Assembly (NCBI RefSeq): GCF_021130785.1
Contig: NC_060212.1
Coordinates: 149,292,001-149,356,000, forward strand
Origin: Homalodisca vitripennis
Taxonomy: Eukaryota > Arthropoda > Insecta > Hemiptera > Cicadellidae
Direction: 5' to 3'
Length of the DNA stretch: 64,000 nt
In this document: piece by piece, positions 11,082-23,397 of the stretch
Layout of the letters: each line of letters begins with the position of its first letter
Numbering within the stretch: the stretch's first letter is position 1
The notes under the pieces: model-generated
Told to the model about the DNA's origin: nothing
The model's database searches: none
The model's input: only the letters and a program-made list of their open reading frames with translations
Made by a program: the position numbers and the translations under genes

Positions 11082-11968
11082 TTGATGAGGTATACCTTGA
11101 AATTTTCAAAGGCCTACTTAACGGTAGCAGGGAATTTAAAGTCTCCATAACAGTCCATGATGCTGAGGTAGAGACATACTGTCATGAACCACATGGCACG
11201 CTCATTGAATGTCTGAGGAGAATAATTTATATTATAAAAGTCTCTTCTGTCGGTCGGCAACTTCTGGATAAAGCCAACGAACGTCGAACAAGAAGGAAAT
11301 GTTCCACGAAAACTACCTATGTACGTTTTATTCTAATATCTGTAATCACTTTTATCCTAATGATCAACTTGTGATGCAGGTCTCGATGGTTACTTTGAAT
11401 CGATTTGTTTGCAAAGCACGTGCAATCAATAAAGCCAGCAAACAACCAGAATCAGTGCCACATCCAATGCGCTGATCGCACATTAATGGTTCTCATTAAT
11501 GCTAATTGACATATTTGTTTGGTTCCATTTGTATTGTGATTTTCAGTTATCCAATCCGGTCAGTTTACATAGCAGTAAAGCGCTGTAATACTCTAAAGCT
11601 GCAATATTGTTAGAATATCGAACGATGTGGCTTGTACTCTGAATTACTGGCATAACGATATTTTATAAAAAGACTATTATTAGTAAATATTTACTTTAAT
11701 CCAATATTGAGTGGAAAATACTCAGTCAGAATAAAGATAAGTTCTGTAATAAATATCGGTCATATATTCCATTATATGAACTATATTTATTATTATAAAT
11801 AACTGGTGAAATACGATTGTTGACAGAAGATCTCAGGAAATAATACGAATATCCTGGGTTGATTCATCGATATTCACCTTATGAGACCCAATTATGTTAA
11901 CCGCATATATTATAGCCAGACAGTACACTATTTTAAAGTATGTGGAAGTTTTACTTTAGCAATTTCAA
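11082..11968. other. unassigned sequence
   Basis: No gene recognised; the stretch 11100-11300 is less AT-rich but has no known motif. Confidence 0.4.
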
Positions 11969-12033
11969 TCAGGAAACAGGATTTTTCTGGACATTTGCCA
12001 TCGTTCTATGATAAGTAATACTACGTTTCAACA
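11969..12033 (-). repeat. dispersed repeat family B, 3' fragment
   Basis: Reverse complement reads AAACGTAGTATTACTTATC, GAACGATGGCAAATGTCC, then AAAAATCCTGTTTCCTG. It aligns with the end of the 404-bp insertion at 23975-24378 (AAACGTAGTGTTACTG, GAACGATGGCAAATGTC, CCTGTTTCCTTCAC). Confidence 0.75.
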
Positions 12034-15000
12034 AACAAACTTCAAACAAATAATTTCAAGCTGTTCGATTAGTTTGTGTATCTTTGATATTATTAAGGTT
12101 TCAAATACATATTTCAATATGAGAAAAATGTATTACAAAATATTTACTATCTCCAAATGCATATAACTTGTAATTTGAGTTTTCCTCATTTGGAGTTTTA
12201 AGTAGGCTAGGAACCAGATATCGTTAAATGGTCGAGTGGCTTATTAGATGACTGTTAGAATTTTCTTAAATAATTTAACTTTATATGGTAAAGTTCAAAG
12301 ATAACTAGAGCGATATAAGAAGAGTGACTTACCTTAAATGCTGAAAAAGTTACTTCTGTAGACAAGTTTTGGTCTGTTATGTCCTTTTGCGTTAAACTCG
12401 GTTTTCCAACAAATAATTTTAAAAATTTCGACAAAAATTGGCATTTACCATTAGAATGGCATCCTAAGACTATTCTTAAACCAACTATGCCGGGAATTTT
12501 CGTCATCTCTACAAAATGTTAAGCAAAAGAAAAGTCAGTCCCATCGGATAGCTCACCCTAGGTTGTGGCCCAATTTCAAAGGTAAATTAGGCCAATAGTT
12601 CCAATTAAAGGGAACAATCGATTAACGTATCGCAAAATACAATTGAATCTAATTACAATATGCTTGAACACTCAATTTACATAAACCACAGAAATTCACT
12701 CCAACAGATAAACAAACAATGTTATTCCAAGCTACACAGGTCAATATAGTATATTTGCAGTGTATAAGAAACTAAAAGAAGAAGCAAGAATATAAAGTAA
12801 AACAATCAGGCAGAAAGGCGTTGAACCAGACGTTAAAGACAGTGTAACAGAGCTTTAACTCGACTAAAGCAAAGAACCACTCCAAGACTCACGTACAAAA
12901 ACACACAAACATTTGTTTACTATATAAAACAAAATGAAGAATGTATTTGTCAGAATACATATATCTAGGATAAGATAAAAGCGAGATATAGAGAGGTTTG
13001 TAGTTTTAGTTCTCCCAATATCAGCAACATACAATATTAACAAGACATATTCATTAAAAACTAGGATGAACAGATTCTGTATGTATCCTTAAGGTAAATA
13101 CACAAGAAAACTTGCTAAAAATAAAAAATTTCGTTTCTTAGTAATCCAGAAGAATATATAGGTGAATTTTTCAGGTTATAAACACTCACATTGGTAGCTG
13201 ACGTTCTAATGGAGAATATAGAATATAAAGTTTAAATTAATAAATATACATAAAGACATGTGATGATTAAAGCGTATGGGAGGGTTGAGCCTGCCTTCCA
13301 AGTAATTTAGTGCTTTGATGTGGAATGCTAATCTCATGGAGCCATGGCCAGATTGACAGTTATCGTAAACTGTTGCGTATGTAATCAGCTTACTAATCAG
13401 TTGCCTTCTGACAAAGTACGCATGATCAGAGGAGAACATCATTAACAAATAGAGATCCAGGCTCATATAAGTTGCCATTATGCCTAATATTGCTTCCTTA
13501 TGCGTACATGATGTTGGTCGAGATGTAACTCAGAATGAGTGGTTCAGTAACTGTGATGACCGTCATAAGAGGATAAAGTCTGCAAAGGCGACGACCCTTG
13601 CATTATGGGCACTCGGGTAGTGGATGGAATGTCTACGTTAAATGTTTACAAGCCACTAAAATGGCGAAGTATCAATATACTTCGTCATTAAGGTTGGCCT
13701 TGGTGCTTGTAATAATGCATTTCGTTGTATACCACAACCAAGCATAAAAAGGTTTATCTTAAATATTTTTTGCTTAATTCTTGAAATCTCAAGGATTCAC
13801 CCTCAATCTATATCATCAGAACTATTGAATAGTATATTTTTTATATATACAGTAAAAACTCCTCGTTGTTAGGTAAACAAATCCTGCAGGTTCAAATATC
13901 CTTATTTCCAATATATATTCCCTATTATTTTACACATTTAAAAATGTTAGTATCATCACACTTATATTTATACGTTCTATAACATGATTTTAATGTGTAT
14001 TAATATTTCTTTACATTAACTAAGAAGGTTTATGTACTATATCAAATACGTTGATTGAATTATTTACAGCCTGCCTTACTGGACATCGCTTGATGCGTAC
14101 TTTAAAACTCGTAGACTATAAAGTGCCAATATTATAATAAATCTATACCATATCTTAGGTAATAAGTGGATTTCTAAGTGGTCTTGCCAATTCTTTTAGA
14201 GCGAAAATCAAATCTAAAACGTTCATGGTATGGTACTCAATGGGTTCTTCATTAAAATTCGTTATGAAAGAATTTTTCAAATAGTATCGATCATACTTTA
14301 TTCAGAACCGCATTCTTCCAAGTATCTGGATATTGTTTTCTATCAAAAATAATAGTTATTCATAATTAATCCTTTTGCACGTGTTAAAAAGCTATTCACC
14401 TTGCAGAATAAAACTGTACGCAGCAGGTCTGAAGTCTGAAGTGGTGTGGTTCTTGCATTCTAGTGCTAGACTGTATCATTAAGATAGTTTTTACGTAACC
14501 GTTTCCTACGAGCTCAGATTTACTAGTACGTTATCCCTTTCACTTGTCTGCTTAGAGTTCTGATGATCATTCATGAAATTCATTGCCATCCCCTTCTTTT
14601 ATGTGATTCTCGCGAATATCACATAGATTGAGCTGAAGTTTCAGAGTAAACAAAAATCCTCTATCTTTGAAAGGGTCCATGTGGGACGCATAAAGTATTA
14701 CAATTGAATGACTGTATTGGTTTTTCATTCGGTTGTAGAATTTTTAATTCTATGGTAATAAGAATATACTATCGAGTTTCTCTAACTAGCATGAAGTATT
14801 TTGTTATCTATGAAACGTTTACGGCATTCATAAAATGATGTTTATGATACAATTATAGTAATTAAATTAAATGTAGTGCTAAAGGAGTTATAGCTAATGC
14901 TGCCCTTGACTTTAGTGTATTTCTCAATTCAGAGCTACTCATAAGTCTCGGCTGTTTCCTAAATCAATGTTTTACTTACTTTGTTTGAAGATGTCATTTC

Positions 15001-15986
15001 TACTGTCAACGAGCGTAATGTCCCCACAGAGTGCTTAGCACATGAGAGTCTTGAGTGTTGTTCATAAGATCTCCTACGTAAACCTCCAACGATGTGAGGT
15101 TGTTAATTTTACATTGCACCCTAGAGTTCGCTTCCACTCCACAAGTTATGTACCAGAATACTAGAGTGTATGCCGATTTTCTTTTGTTATTTTATTTAAG
15201 AACATCGGTACATTAAAAATGCGTTCACACTACATGCCACACATTTTTTTAAATATTTAACTATGGTATATATTACGTATATAAATGTTTTTCACAAGTT
15301 ACTAATGAAGTCTCAGTTGGATACACCAGCAGATCGTTAACTTTCACTGATATATGATTTTTTTATCAGTTTCAAATTGAATACTACAGTCATTCCTTCT
15401 ACCTCAAGTAAAATTTTTAGTATTTAACAAAAATATATAATTAAACACATACTACTTTTACATACTTTTTTAGGGTTGTTGTTTTGATGTTGGTTTTTTG
15501 GGGGTATCTATGAATTATGTAGATTGGAGGATGGTTTCGTCCTGTTGGGAGTTTGAGAACTTACTGCTAAAAAAATAGACAATAATACCAGGTATTTTTT
15601 AAATATTAACGGTCGATTTAGTTCTATTTCTAACGGATGGTTTTTTTTAGTGGGAATAGTTCTATTTTATTTTCATAATAATAGCAATTGTAGTTAATAG
15701 TGTCATTAGTGTAATCCTATTTTCACTAATTTAAACAGATATGTTTATGACCCGTCACATTGGGCCTAAAAGTTACAAATTACTATAAATTATTATTGTA
15801 ATAGTAAAATTTTTAATTTTCTTCAAAACATTTCAGTGGATAAAAATTATCTTATAGAATTTTTTTAGTTCGTAGTACATAATATAATATAATGATTCAT
15901 GCTTTTGTCTATACTACGAGAAAATCCAAATCCCAATAAGTGGTAATGTACAGTTTTTGAATTCACAAAAAAACTCTGTAAAAAAA
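12034..15986. other. unassigned AT-rich sequence
   Basis: No supported gene in ~4 kb. The 90-codon minus frame at 13206-13478 and the 83-codon one at 12255-12506 show no recognisable domain. A short perfect hairpin, GCGAAGTAT against ATACTTCG, lies at about 13664-13687. The stretch 15000-15180 is less AT-rich without a recognisable motif. Confidence 0.4.
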
Positions 15987-15994
15987 ATAAAATG

Positions 15995-16374
15995 GGGTCT
16001 TTTTCGTTTAAGGGCCAGCACCTTACAAACATACTATACCTGATTGACAGTGCATTTAATCGTTTTTTTTGTGTTATTAGTTCGTAGGGCAGTAGTCCAG
16101 GTACTACTTCTAGTATAAACTCGTCTTATCTTATCAGTGATAAACCCGCGCCGCTTATCTTTTGCCTGTAATGAAACCTGCGTTAGTTATGTCTGAGTTT
16201 TGTGTGTAAAGCGTGGTGAGTTTATCTGGGCTTGGAATTTGCAAGCTCGAGTTAATTTTTTTTCTAAAAGAGCAAGCAGCGCAAAGCGCTGCGCAGCGGG
16301 CAAGCATCGCGTGATCTGAGTTTTGAATAGGCAAGCTAGAGTGTTTTGTGCTGGCCCTTAAACGAAAAAGACCC
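15995..16374. mobile_element. 380-bp MITE with 8-bp target-site duplication
   Basis: A perfect terminal inverted repeat of 26 bp begins GGGTCTTTTTCGTTTAAG (15995-16020) and is mirrored at 16349-16374. The element is flanked by a perfect 8-bp direct repeat ATAAAATG (15987-15994 and 16375-16382). The interior is GC-richer than the flanks, with a GCGCAAAGCGCTGCGC-like stretch near 16280, and encodes no transposase; the minus-strand frame 16155-16376 runs out of the element end and is a by-product. Known superfamilies with 8-bp duplications include hAT, P and Merlin; MULEs use 8-9 bp. The GGG terminus does not settle which. The perfect duplication and ends argue for a comparatively recent insertion. 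Confidence 0.92.
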
Positions 16375-16382
16375 ATAAAATG

Positions 16383-16919
16383 TGTTAGTGGCCAACAAAA
16401 TTTCTTATTTTTTGGAATTCCGTATATAAACTGAAAATAACATCTTAAACTCTAAATAATTAAGGACATTTTACAGTTTTGGAACTATAACCTATTTTTT
16501 AACTCATGTTGTTCATTTATTACAACTAGAGACTTTCACAGAAGATATAAAACTCTGCCAAATTATTTGAATTCACGTGACCAATCACTAGAGGGAGTTG
16601 AATTGTTGAAAGAGATGTATCTTTTGTTTCTGTGATGTACGGCACACAAACAGCGAGGAACGTGATATCCGCAAAAGGATGAGAGCGCAGAGCAACATAA
16701 TTACATTATTCTGGTTATCTCCCTAACGTATAAACGAAGCACACAATGCATTGTCCAGTGTTGTGTTTTTGTTTTCCCGGAACGCCGTATGAGGAAAATA
16801 ATACCAGTTTAATGTCGCAGACACAACTTTACCTAAATGTATGAATAAAAAGTATTTTTATATAAGTTTAAAAAGTAGGAAGTTCTGCAATACAACGTTC
16901 TACACTGGACCTAACGGAA
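16383..16919. other. unassigned sequence
   Basis: Nothing recognised. Confidence 0.4.
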
Positions 16920-18135
16920 ATTTTGAATGACGTCCCTTTTGGAAGCAATAAACTAAAGCCTTCTTGGAGTACAGTGACCGTATTATGTGCCTTTCGTAAT
17001 TATGTCTGATTTTCCGGAAACCACTAAACCTGTTTACATGTAACTCTTTTAATGAAGAATGCTACCCCATAGTGGTCCCAATTTTTTATCAAGTGGACTA
17101 GTATCTGACCAGGTTATCACTTTGAAAATTTTACATGAAAAATCACATAAAGAAGCCTGATAGAGCAATTTACGAGGATGCGGTTTTCATAAAATAACTA
17201 CAGCTTGCATCAGAATTGCTAGGAAACATTACTTTTCGTATTTGGCTTCGATATGACGTCCCTTTTGGAAGCAATAAACTAAAGCTTTCTTGGAGTAACG
17301 GAACAGGTTTTACTGCGGAGTAAAATTGTCCAAATCACTATAATTTACCTCACATACTTATGTAGTCAGGACCTTTCATAGACTACATCATTATTCCAGA
17401 AAACGCTACTATAGCAATACTTTAAAACATTACATGGAACAACAAGATTGATTAAAATGCCGAGGTATAGTTATTTTCTAGTGACCACATCTTACATCAC
17501 AGATGCTAGGAAACATATACCATAGTTAGAGTGATGTCCCTATAGGGCAATATCGAAAATTCTGTTCTGGAGTGACGAGCCATGATTGAGTGCGGAGATT
17601 GGAATTTTCTTTATCCAAATAAGTACATCAGAGAAAACTTCTTGGAAGGGTCTTAATCTACAATAGGGTTTCTGATAATACTCCTTTAGGAATCCTTTAA
17701 ATTTAGAATGGCATGTAGCAACGAGATAGTATAAGATGGTGAGACGTTGTTATTTTCGAATGACATATTTTTTCTCTAAAATGTTAGGTAAGATATTGTT
17801 GTTCACAATTATGAATCGAGTAACGTCGCTATTGAAGGCAATTTCAAAACAGTTTTGATCAATGAAAGAGGGTTGAGTGCTGAAATTTTAGTTTTTTTAA
17901 TCACCATATGACCCTAGAAGTATTTTATAAACACCTGGTTCCATCAGAATTCCAATTGAAGTTCTTCTATCACTCTTTTGAATCATGGCACGGAGAAACA
18001 AGGCGGAATAAGTTGCTGATATGTATATTTATTTTTAAAATCACAACTCAACTCACAGATGCTAGGGAATACACCGTTGTTCATACATACTAATCGTTTA
18101 AGTGACATTTCTATTGGGAGCAATTTGGAATCTGT
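16920..18135 (+). repeat. old, diverged tandem array, ~280-330-bp period
   Basis: A signature like TGACGTCCCTTTTGGAAGCAA recurs at about 16924, 17252, 17532 (GATGTCCCTATAGGGCAA), 17822 (AACGTCGCTATTGAAGGCAA) and 18100 (GACATTTCTATTGGGAGCAA). It is preceded in several units by GATGCTAGGAAACAT (17216, 17502, 18058). Spacing is 329, 280, 290 and 278. Only the first two units keep long identity (GGAAGCAATAAACTAAAG). The small ORFs at 17908-18093 and 18102-18381 lie in or next to it and are not supported. Confidence 0.7.
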
Positions 18136-19909
18136 CTGAGAACAGTAAAATATATGAGAGGCCAGAAAGTAATGCTTCTAAAACAAAATATATATCACCC
18201 ACAGATACTTGGAAACATTTCAACTTGTATAAGGATTCTTTCTTGGAACATGGCAAAGAGCAGCATTTTTGTGTTGCCGAAATGTACTTTTCTGGCTATT
18301 GCTATCACTTACTTCATATATGCAAAAACGAATATTTCAGTACAAAAGTACGTACAAACTCAATATTCGAAAATTGATTAAATGAATGCCCAAATAATGA
18401 CCACTTTGGGTCCAGCTGCGTTTCCAACACAATCTGCACAGAGAAAGGGGGATTTCAAGAGATTACACTATAAACTGCATTATAATATTGCCAATGCATT
18501 TCTTAAGAATAGTTATGAAATTTAAACTTGTAATGAATTCTTTACAATAAATATCTCTCCTTCGCCTGATGTCTTATTTATGTTTCTTTAAGTTCAGGGT
18601 TTTTTAGGTCTTTTGACTATTTCAACTACAGAAAAGACATGCCCCGCCTTTGAACCTGATAACACACAATAGTACATGTGATTCCAGTTTTCCCTCTTAC
18701 TCCCCCCCAAAAAATTGCAGAATCTCAAAAACAATTTTTTGGGCTTAGTAATTTTGAATTTTCCATAAGTACAAAACAAATGTTTTAAAACATTCAGTGT
18801 AACATGGAACATAATCCAGTTACTTTCTATTGAAATATCCTCAAAATCTTAAAGTTAATGTTCCTTTTTCGATTGGAAACCATGTTTTTCTCATGAAGGT
18901 GTAAAGGCAAATTTTGATGTTAACTCTTAAGCAACTCTTTTGAGCAACTCTGCTCAAATGCTTAGTTTTTGTACAGTAATATTTATAACAGCGGTATTGA
19001 AACAAAATAAAGTAAATACATAATTTATACAAATGCGAGTAATTATATAGTATTCTTTTTTATATCTGTAAAAATGTTAATTCATTAAAATTGCACCAGT
19101 GATAAATTCTTAAGTGATTGAGTATTAAGGTATTGATGTAAGGGAATACAATTACATTTTAAATTATCTTTTTAACAACAAAGGAGGTTTTATTTTCTTA
19201 CTCAATGTTTTATCTTCGTTAAGTTTTAGTAATCAACTCAGATTTTGGTCTATCTAAATAGGAAAACTTGTTAGAAACTTTTATAAAATTCTGATATAAC
19301 TACGTTATTTTCGTAATATTTGAAACTTAATTAAGGTTTTGTTTTTTGTGAAACCCGTAAAACACCAGGAATAATTACTGTAATATTAATATGACCTTAT
19401 ATATGAATTATTATATTATATACAAAAAGTATATTTGATATATAAGAGTTTAATATAACAACCTGTTAAGTATTTTGACTAGAATATACACAATATTGTA
19501 GAAGGTTGGGCCTTAGTCAGCTCGGTGTTGGGCCGAACACAGTAGAGTGTTACTGCAGACCTGAGGCGATGAATATTTATCACAACTCTCCTGGGCTTTT
19601 AGGCTTCCAAAAGTTAAAGATAGAGCACAACCTATAACTTTACTTTTATGTTACTACAACGGTGTCTGGAACGCAATGGTGTTACAATATTTTGTATAGT
19701 AACAAAAATATTACTATGAAATGTTCATATTATTATGTACTGAATAGTTTTAAAATTAAGGCTGTTTTTCACGTGAAACCCATATTTTCCAACAATTTTC
19801 ATTCCCTTACACTTGTAACATATTAAAATACGTAATGTTTATTCAAGCGGTGATAAGAACACAGTAGTTATAAAATATATACTTTGGTAATAGAAACAAA
19901 TTTTCTAGA
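18136..19909. other. unassigned sequence
   Basis: No supported gene. A patch at 19500-19620 is markedly richer in GC but shows no known motif. Confidence 0.4.
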
Positions 19910-20240
19910 GATTCTGGGGTTCATGGGCAATTCGATGAGTCTAGTCTACTGGGGGGATTTTTATGACTGTTGGAGTTGGTGGGGTTTGTTCCCTAACCTC
20001 AGAGGTTCTTGCTAACCTCACCAAGGGTATGCCACCCCCTGCTTATTTTGATTGGAGAGGCTGGTTCAGAGCTGGCCTCCACCTCTTCCAAGGGGGACAT
20101 GATTTTGAGATGTAGTGCCCTAATTCTTCCTCATGGATCTCGATAGGAGGCGGTCCCTACTCCCTAACCTTACCCATTCTCAATGTCCTGCCACTCCCCA
20201 AGCAGCGCAAAGGTTCTTACAGGAATAAGTGCAGTTTATA
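19910..20240 (-). repeat. dispersed repeat family A, copy 2 (inverted)
   Basis: Reverse complement of the 283-582 block. In minus-strand order it reads GAATGGGTAAGGTTAGGG, TAGGGCACTACATC, GAACCAGCCTCTCCAATC, AACCCCACCAACTCC, GTAGACTAGACTCATCG and CCCCAGAATCTCTAG. This copy has ~30 bp more internal sequence than copy 1. Confidence 0.75.
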
Positions 20241-21464
20241 AGGTTCTTGCCCTAAGAGAACTACGTTTCCAGGTATAGAATCCATCCTTCGTCGGTATAA
20301 AAAAATATTACTGTCATAGGTTAAGCATACATAAAACAATCTATTCAATATGTGACAATGAACTTGCCAAAGCCAAAGTTAATTACAGGGCAAGCTGTAC
20401 ATAAAAAACTGTGTACCTGATACCCAGAGTGGTTAGACTCATCACCAACCATTTCACTGCAAAGACAGGCCCACCAATCATCATATACCACACTGACCTG
20501 AGAAAGAGAACGGCACCTGAAGAAGAGGATAGATTCCAATACTCAAAACGTAGGTTTTTTTGTAACATATAATGATGGTAAATATCCAATATATAATTTT
20601 CCATGAATTACAAACTTTAAACGGTTAGTTGTTTTATTTCATTTCAGTACACACTTGTTATAAGTTGTCCCTCACATAACATTTTTAGAGCTTAAAACTA
20701 ATTGGCATTTTATGCACAAGGCAGAATGTATGTGACTCTACACGTAACATAGCTATGGTGGGAAGGGTTAATTTAATTTGAATGCTGAGTTTGAAAAGTG
20801 AACTGGAGCTAAATTACAATTTGCGAGTGCGAACGCAAACAAGGTATCCAAATGACGGCCACGTGTTTTATTGGTATACTATTACGGAGGGACAAAGATC
20901 AGCCACGAATCAGCTATCTCGAAGACTCGGTATTGTCGAATTTTCAATCACTCTATACAATTATTATCAAAAAGGGAGTTTTTTTGGCCGGCAAATAAAC
21001 AAAATAAACTCGTAACTACTCGTTATATACCGCTTATGTCAGCAGATCGGAAATTTAGCGAAACATAAATTTACTTTAGCCCAAACCGATTATCACAGCA
21101 GTCTAAGAACCTAATAATATACGTTTATTACACTAAAAAACTATTTAATTTATTGGCGATTTTCAGTTGTGGTAAAACTAATATTTAAATTTTTGGCAAA
21201 ACGTTCTAATGGTGAGGATGATTAAATTTTAAACAAAATTCTTAATATTATATTCGTGCCAATTTAAAAATAATATGCCTTAAAAATTTTGCACATGCAG
21301 TGTAAAAAAAGCTAATTACAATTTATACTAAATTTAGAGAGCCAACCAAAGCAAATTAAAGAGGAGTTAATCCTAATTTTATTCTAAAAACAGTGAAATT
21401 ACTATTTATTTAAACTCGAAAAATGTATTACCTATCGAAAAATTTAAGTTTACTGAGCAGTTGA
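20241..21464. other. unassigned sequence with two overlapping minus-strand frames
   Basis: Minus-strand frames at 20345-20539 and 20383-20604 overlap in a moderately GC-rich patch. One reads YDDWWACLCSEM, then HSFLCTACP, which has cysteine pairs but no complete known zinc-binding pattern. A frameshifted pseudogene is possible; I cannot identify it. The rest is AT-rich. Confidence 0.3.
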
Positions 21465-21665
21465 TCGTATCTATTGTCGTAGCGTCCACCTTGATGTTCG
21501 CATCCTCCTTTGACAGGTCCTAGCCGGTCCATATTAGTCGATGATCGCCCTTTAGGTGGCGGTACAATACTTCAAGCGCCCCGCGCAGAAACAACGGCAC
21601 TCTAAGGACGATACACGTGACGATAGCGTGCCGTGCGAGTTTTATTACAGCCACGGCATTAAATA
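21465..21665. other. isolated GC- and CpG-richer patch
   Basis: About 200 bp clearly richer in GC and CpG than the surrounding DNA (for example CAAGCGCCCCGCGCAG near 21570 and ACGTGACGATAGCGTGCCG near 21612). No ORF, TATA box or repeat end is visible. It could be a remnant of a GC-rich element, or an untranslated exon or promoter. Confidence 0.3.
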
Positions 21666-21766
21666 GCCTTCTTTCTTCTAGTTTGTATAATTTAAACGTA
21701 AAATAATATCGTACTTAACTGTTGTACATACAAAAACACCTCTAGATGTGGAACTTTACATCCTAG

Positions 21767-21873
21767 ATTGTAATTATGTGTTAGGTTAGTTTTTGATTTT
21801 TTGTACTACTGGAGGATGGAAAATGTCCGCAAATCCTTTTTTTGTTTACAATACTTTCATCGTCAAAAACAGA
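21767..21873 (+). repeat. dispersed repeat family B, deleted copy
   Basis: TGTAATTATGTGTTAGGTTAG (21769) matches 24251 in the 404-bp insertion. GGATGGAAAATGTCCGCAAATCC matches the GATGGCAAATGTC region. TACTTTCATCGTCAAAAAC at the right end mirrors TTTTTGACGATGGGAGG at the left end of that insertion. The middle part is deleted. Confidence 0.6.
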
Positions 21874-22238
21874 TTTTAAACAAAGAAATTTTAAGCCAAG
21901 CAAATTTTTGAAATAACATGAAAGTGAAATATTTTGTATATGACAACTTACATAACCTATGTGTCGTCTATCTACATAATATCAGACGACCAAACCATTT
22001 CTTTTACAAACACCGAGTCGATGATTGCGTACATTTATTAGAGTGCATGTCACTCCATGGGATTCGGTATTGTTTTACCTAAGATTTTTACATATAAATT
22101 GCTAAATCTCAATAAATCTCTGTAGAAAGAGTATTACACCTTTATAATAACAAGATAAGACGTGCGTATTTTTCTACCTCTATAGCATAGAATACAAGAT
22201 AGTATAATTCCCTTTACGTGTGTGTATATATATATATT

Positions 22239-22618
22239 CATTAAATTTGTATAAGTGGCAATAGCCTTATTTAATTTTCAATAAACATTGAATCACAAAA
22301 AAGCACTTGCTCCTCCGGGACTTGAACCCGGATCTCTCACTTGCCGGGTGAATGTGCTACCATTACACCACAGAGCCCTTACTTTTTACGATTCAATTAT
22401 TTTGTATTTGGCCGTTTCTTTCAAATATGTGTTTAAATAACTAAACTAACATATGATCGGAAGACCAAATACCTGTCAAATGACTTTTATTTATATTCAT
22501 TAAATTTGTATAAGTGGCAATAGCCTAATTTAATTTCAATAAACATTAAATCTCAAAAAGTACTTGCTCCGCCGGGACTCGAACCCGGATCTCTCACTTG
22601 CCGGATGAATGTGCTACC
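22239..22618 (-). repeat. tRNA-bearing composite repeat, 1.5 units head to tail
   Basis: Read on the minus strand, a complete ~258-bp unit (about 22496 down to 22239) consists of three parts. First comes a 5' part with GACAGGTATTTGGTCTTCCG and ATCATATGTTAGTTTAG. Next is the tRNA-like core. Last is a 3' tail with AATGTTTATTGAAAATTAAA and GGCTATTGCCACTTATAC. A truncated second unit (22495-22618) joins it head to tail. The tRNA-like core is framed by mirrored arms: ATTGAATCGTAAAAAGTA before it, and TGATTCAAT with its preceding T-run after it. The left end abuts a short TA tract. Other copies lie at 25633-26023, 31660-31948 and 55777-55861. Confidence 0.8.
22308..22377 (-). tRNA. tRNA-like sequence inside composite repeat
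   Basis: The 70-nt sequence GGCTCTG...GGAGCA has a box A match (TGGTGTAATGG) and a perfect B box (GGTTCAAGTCC). It can form D, anticodon (TTCAC/GTGAG) and T (CCGGG/CCCGG) stems. The anticodon loop is CCGGCAA, giving GGC at 34-36 with C instead of the usual U33. The acceptor has a G1-A72 mismatch. The D arm looks most like tRNA-Gln. Repetition in several copies and these defects argue for a tRNA-derived SINE-like module rather than a working tRNA; the pol III promoter boxes look intact. Confidence 0.45.
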
Positions 22619-22634
22619 GGCAAGTGAGATAATA
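22565..22634. repeat. truncated tRNA-like core with snap-back junction
   Basis: A partial tRNA-like core (minus strand, 22565-22618) breaks at GTGCTACC and continues as GGCAAGTGAGAT. This is an inverted copy of 14 bases of its own anticodon-arm region (ATCTCTCACTTGCC at 22589-22602). The result is a hairpin at the junction, followed by AT palindromes up to ~22700. Confidence 0.65.
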
Positions 22635-23397
22635 TAATAAATATATTTATTATTATATATATATAAATATATATAATAATTTATATATTATTATATATTT
22701 ATATATGTAGAAATGTATTTTTCATTAATCCATAATAAGATGGAATCTATAAGGGTTCTTTGACAAATCCGAATATTATATAGATTTCATTGGAAAATAT
22801 CAATCTCCATAGGTATGTAATATATTAGTGATATGTGTTAAATTAATTTAATTAATACTTATAACGCAATGGCCTACTACAGCGTTCACTTTGTTCTCCT
22901 GGTGCAAATAACCCACTGTACGTGCCTGTACGTGCCATGAACCGCATGATCGCTGACGACCATTTTGTCAGCGGTGACAGGGAACACGTCGACCCACAAA
23001 TGCTGAAGTGGACACCAGTCAAAGTGTCAATATCTAGCCAGCAACTGCTTGCTGAGGCAAACTCAACTTTGACATCGACCTTGTGAATTGTTACAGATAT
23101 AACAATGACAACCGGACAATAACTTTTGAGCTAAAAATATATTTCTCGCTCCCACATCTAAATAATCTTGAGTATTAGAATTACTATTAATTGACAGTGT
23201 CTAAATAATTGTAGATAAAACTGGTTTGAAAAAAAAATGTTTGGACGAGCACAGGTTTAAAACATTTTATTATTTTTATAACCATAGAAATTATATATCA
23301 AAGGCGTTACATACTTGAACAGTCACTTTAAGTCTACACACAATAATTTTAAGACGTTATTCATAAAAATTCACACAAACGTAAATAGAGTTGTATG
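22635..23397. other. AT palindromes, then unassigned sequence
   Basis: 22635-22710 is a run of imperfect TAATAT/ATATTA palindromes. 22860-23110 is a GC-richer patch; about 22990-23115 faintly resembles 25310-25415 (shared GTCAATATCT, GACAAACT/GGCAAACT and TTACAGATATA-like words). No gene recognised. Confidence 0.4.

Noticed and set aside
13206..13478. 90-codon minus-strand gene
   Set aside because: No motif, no context, and length is within chance for 64 kb of six-frame AT-rich DNA.
20345..20604. Zinc-finger-like product on the minus strand
   Set aside because: Cysteine spacing fits no complete known motif and two frames overlap; at best a pseudogene fragment.
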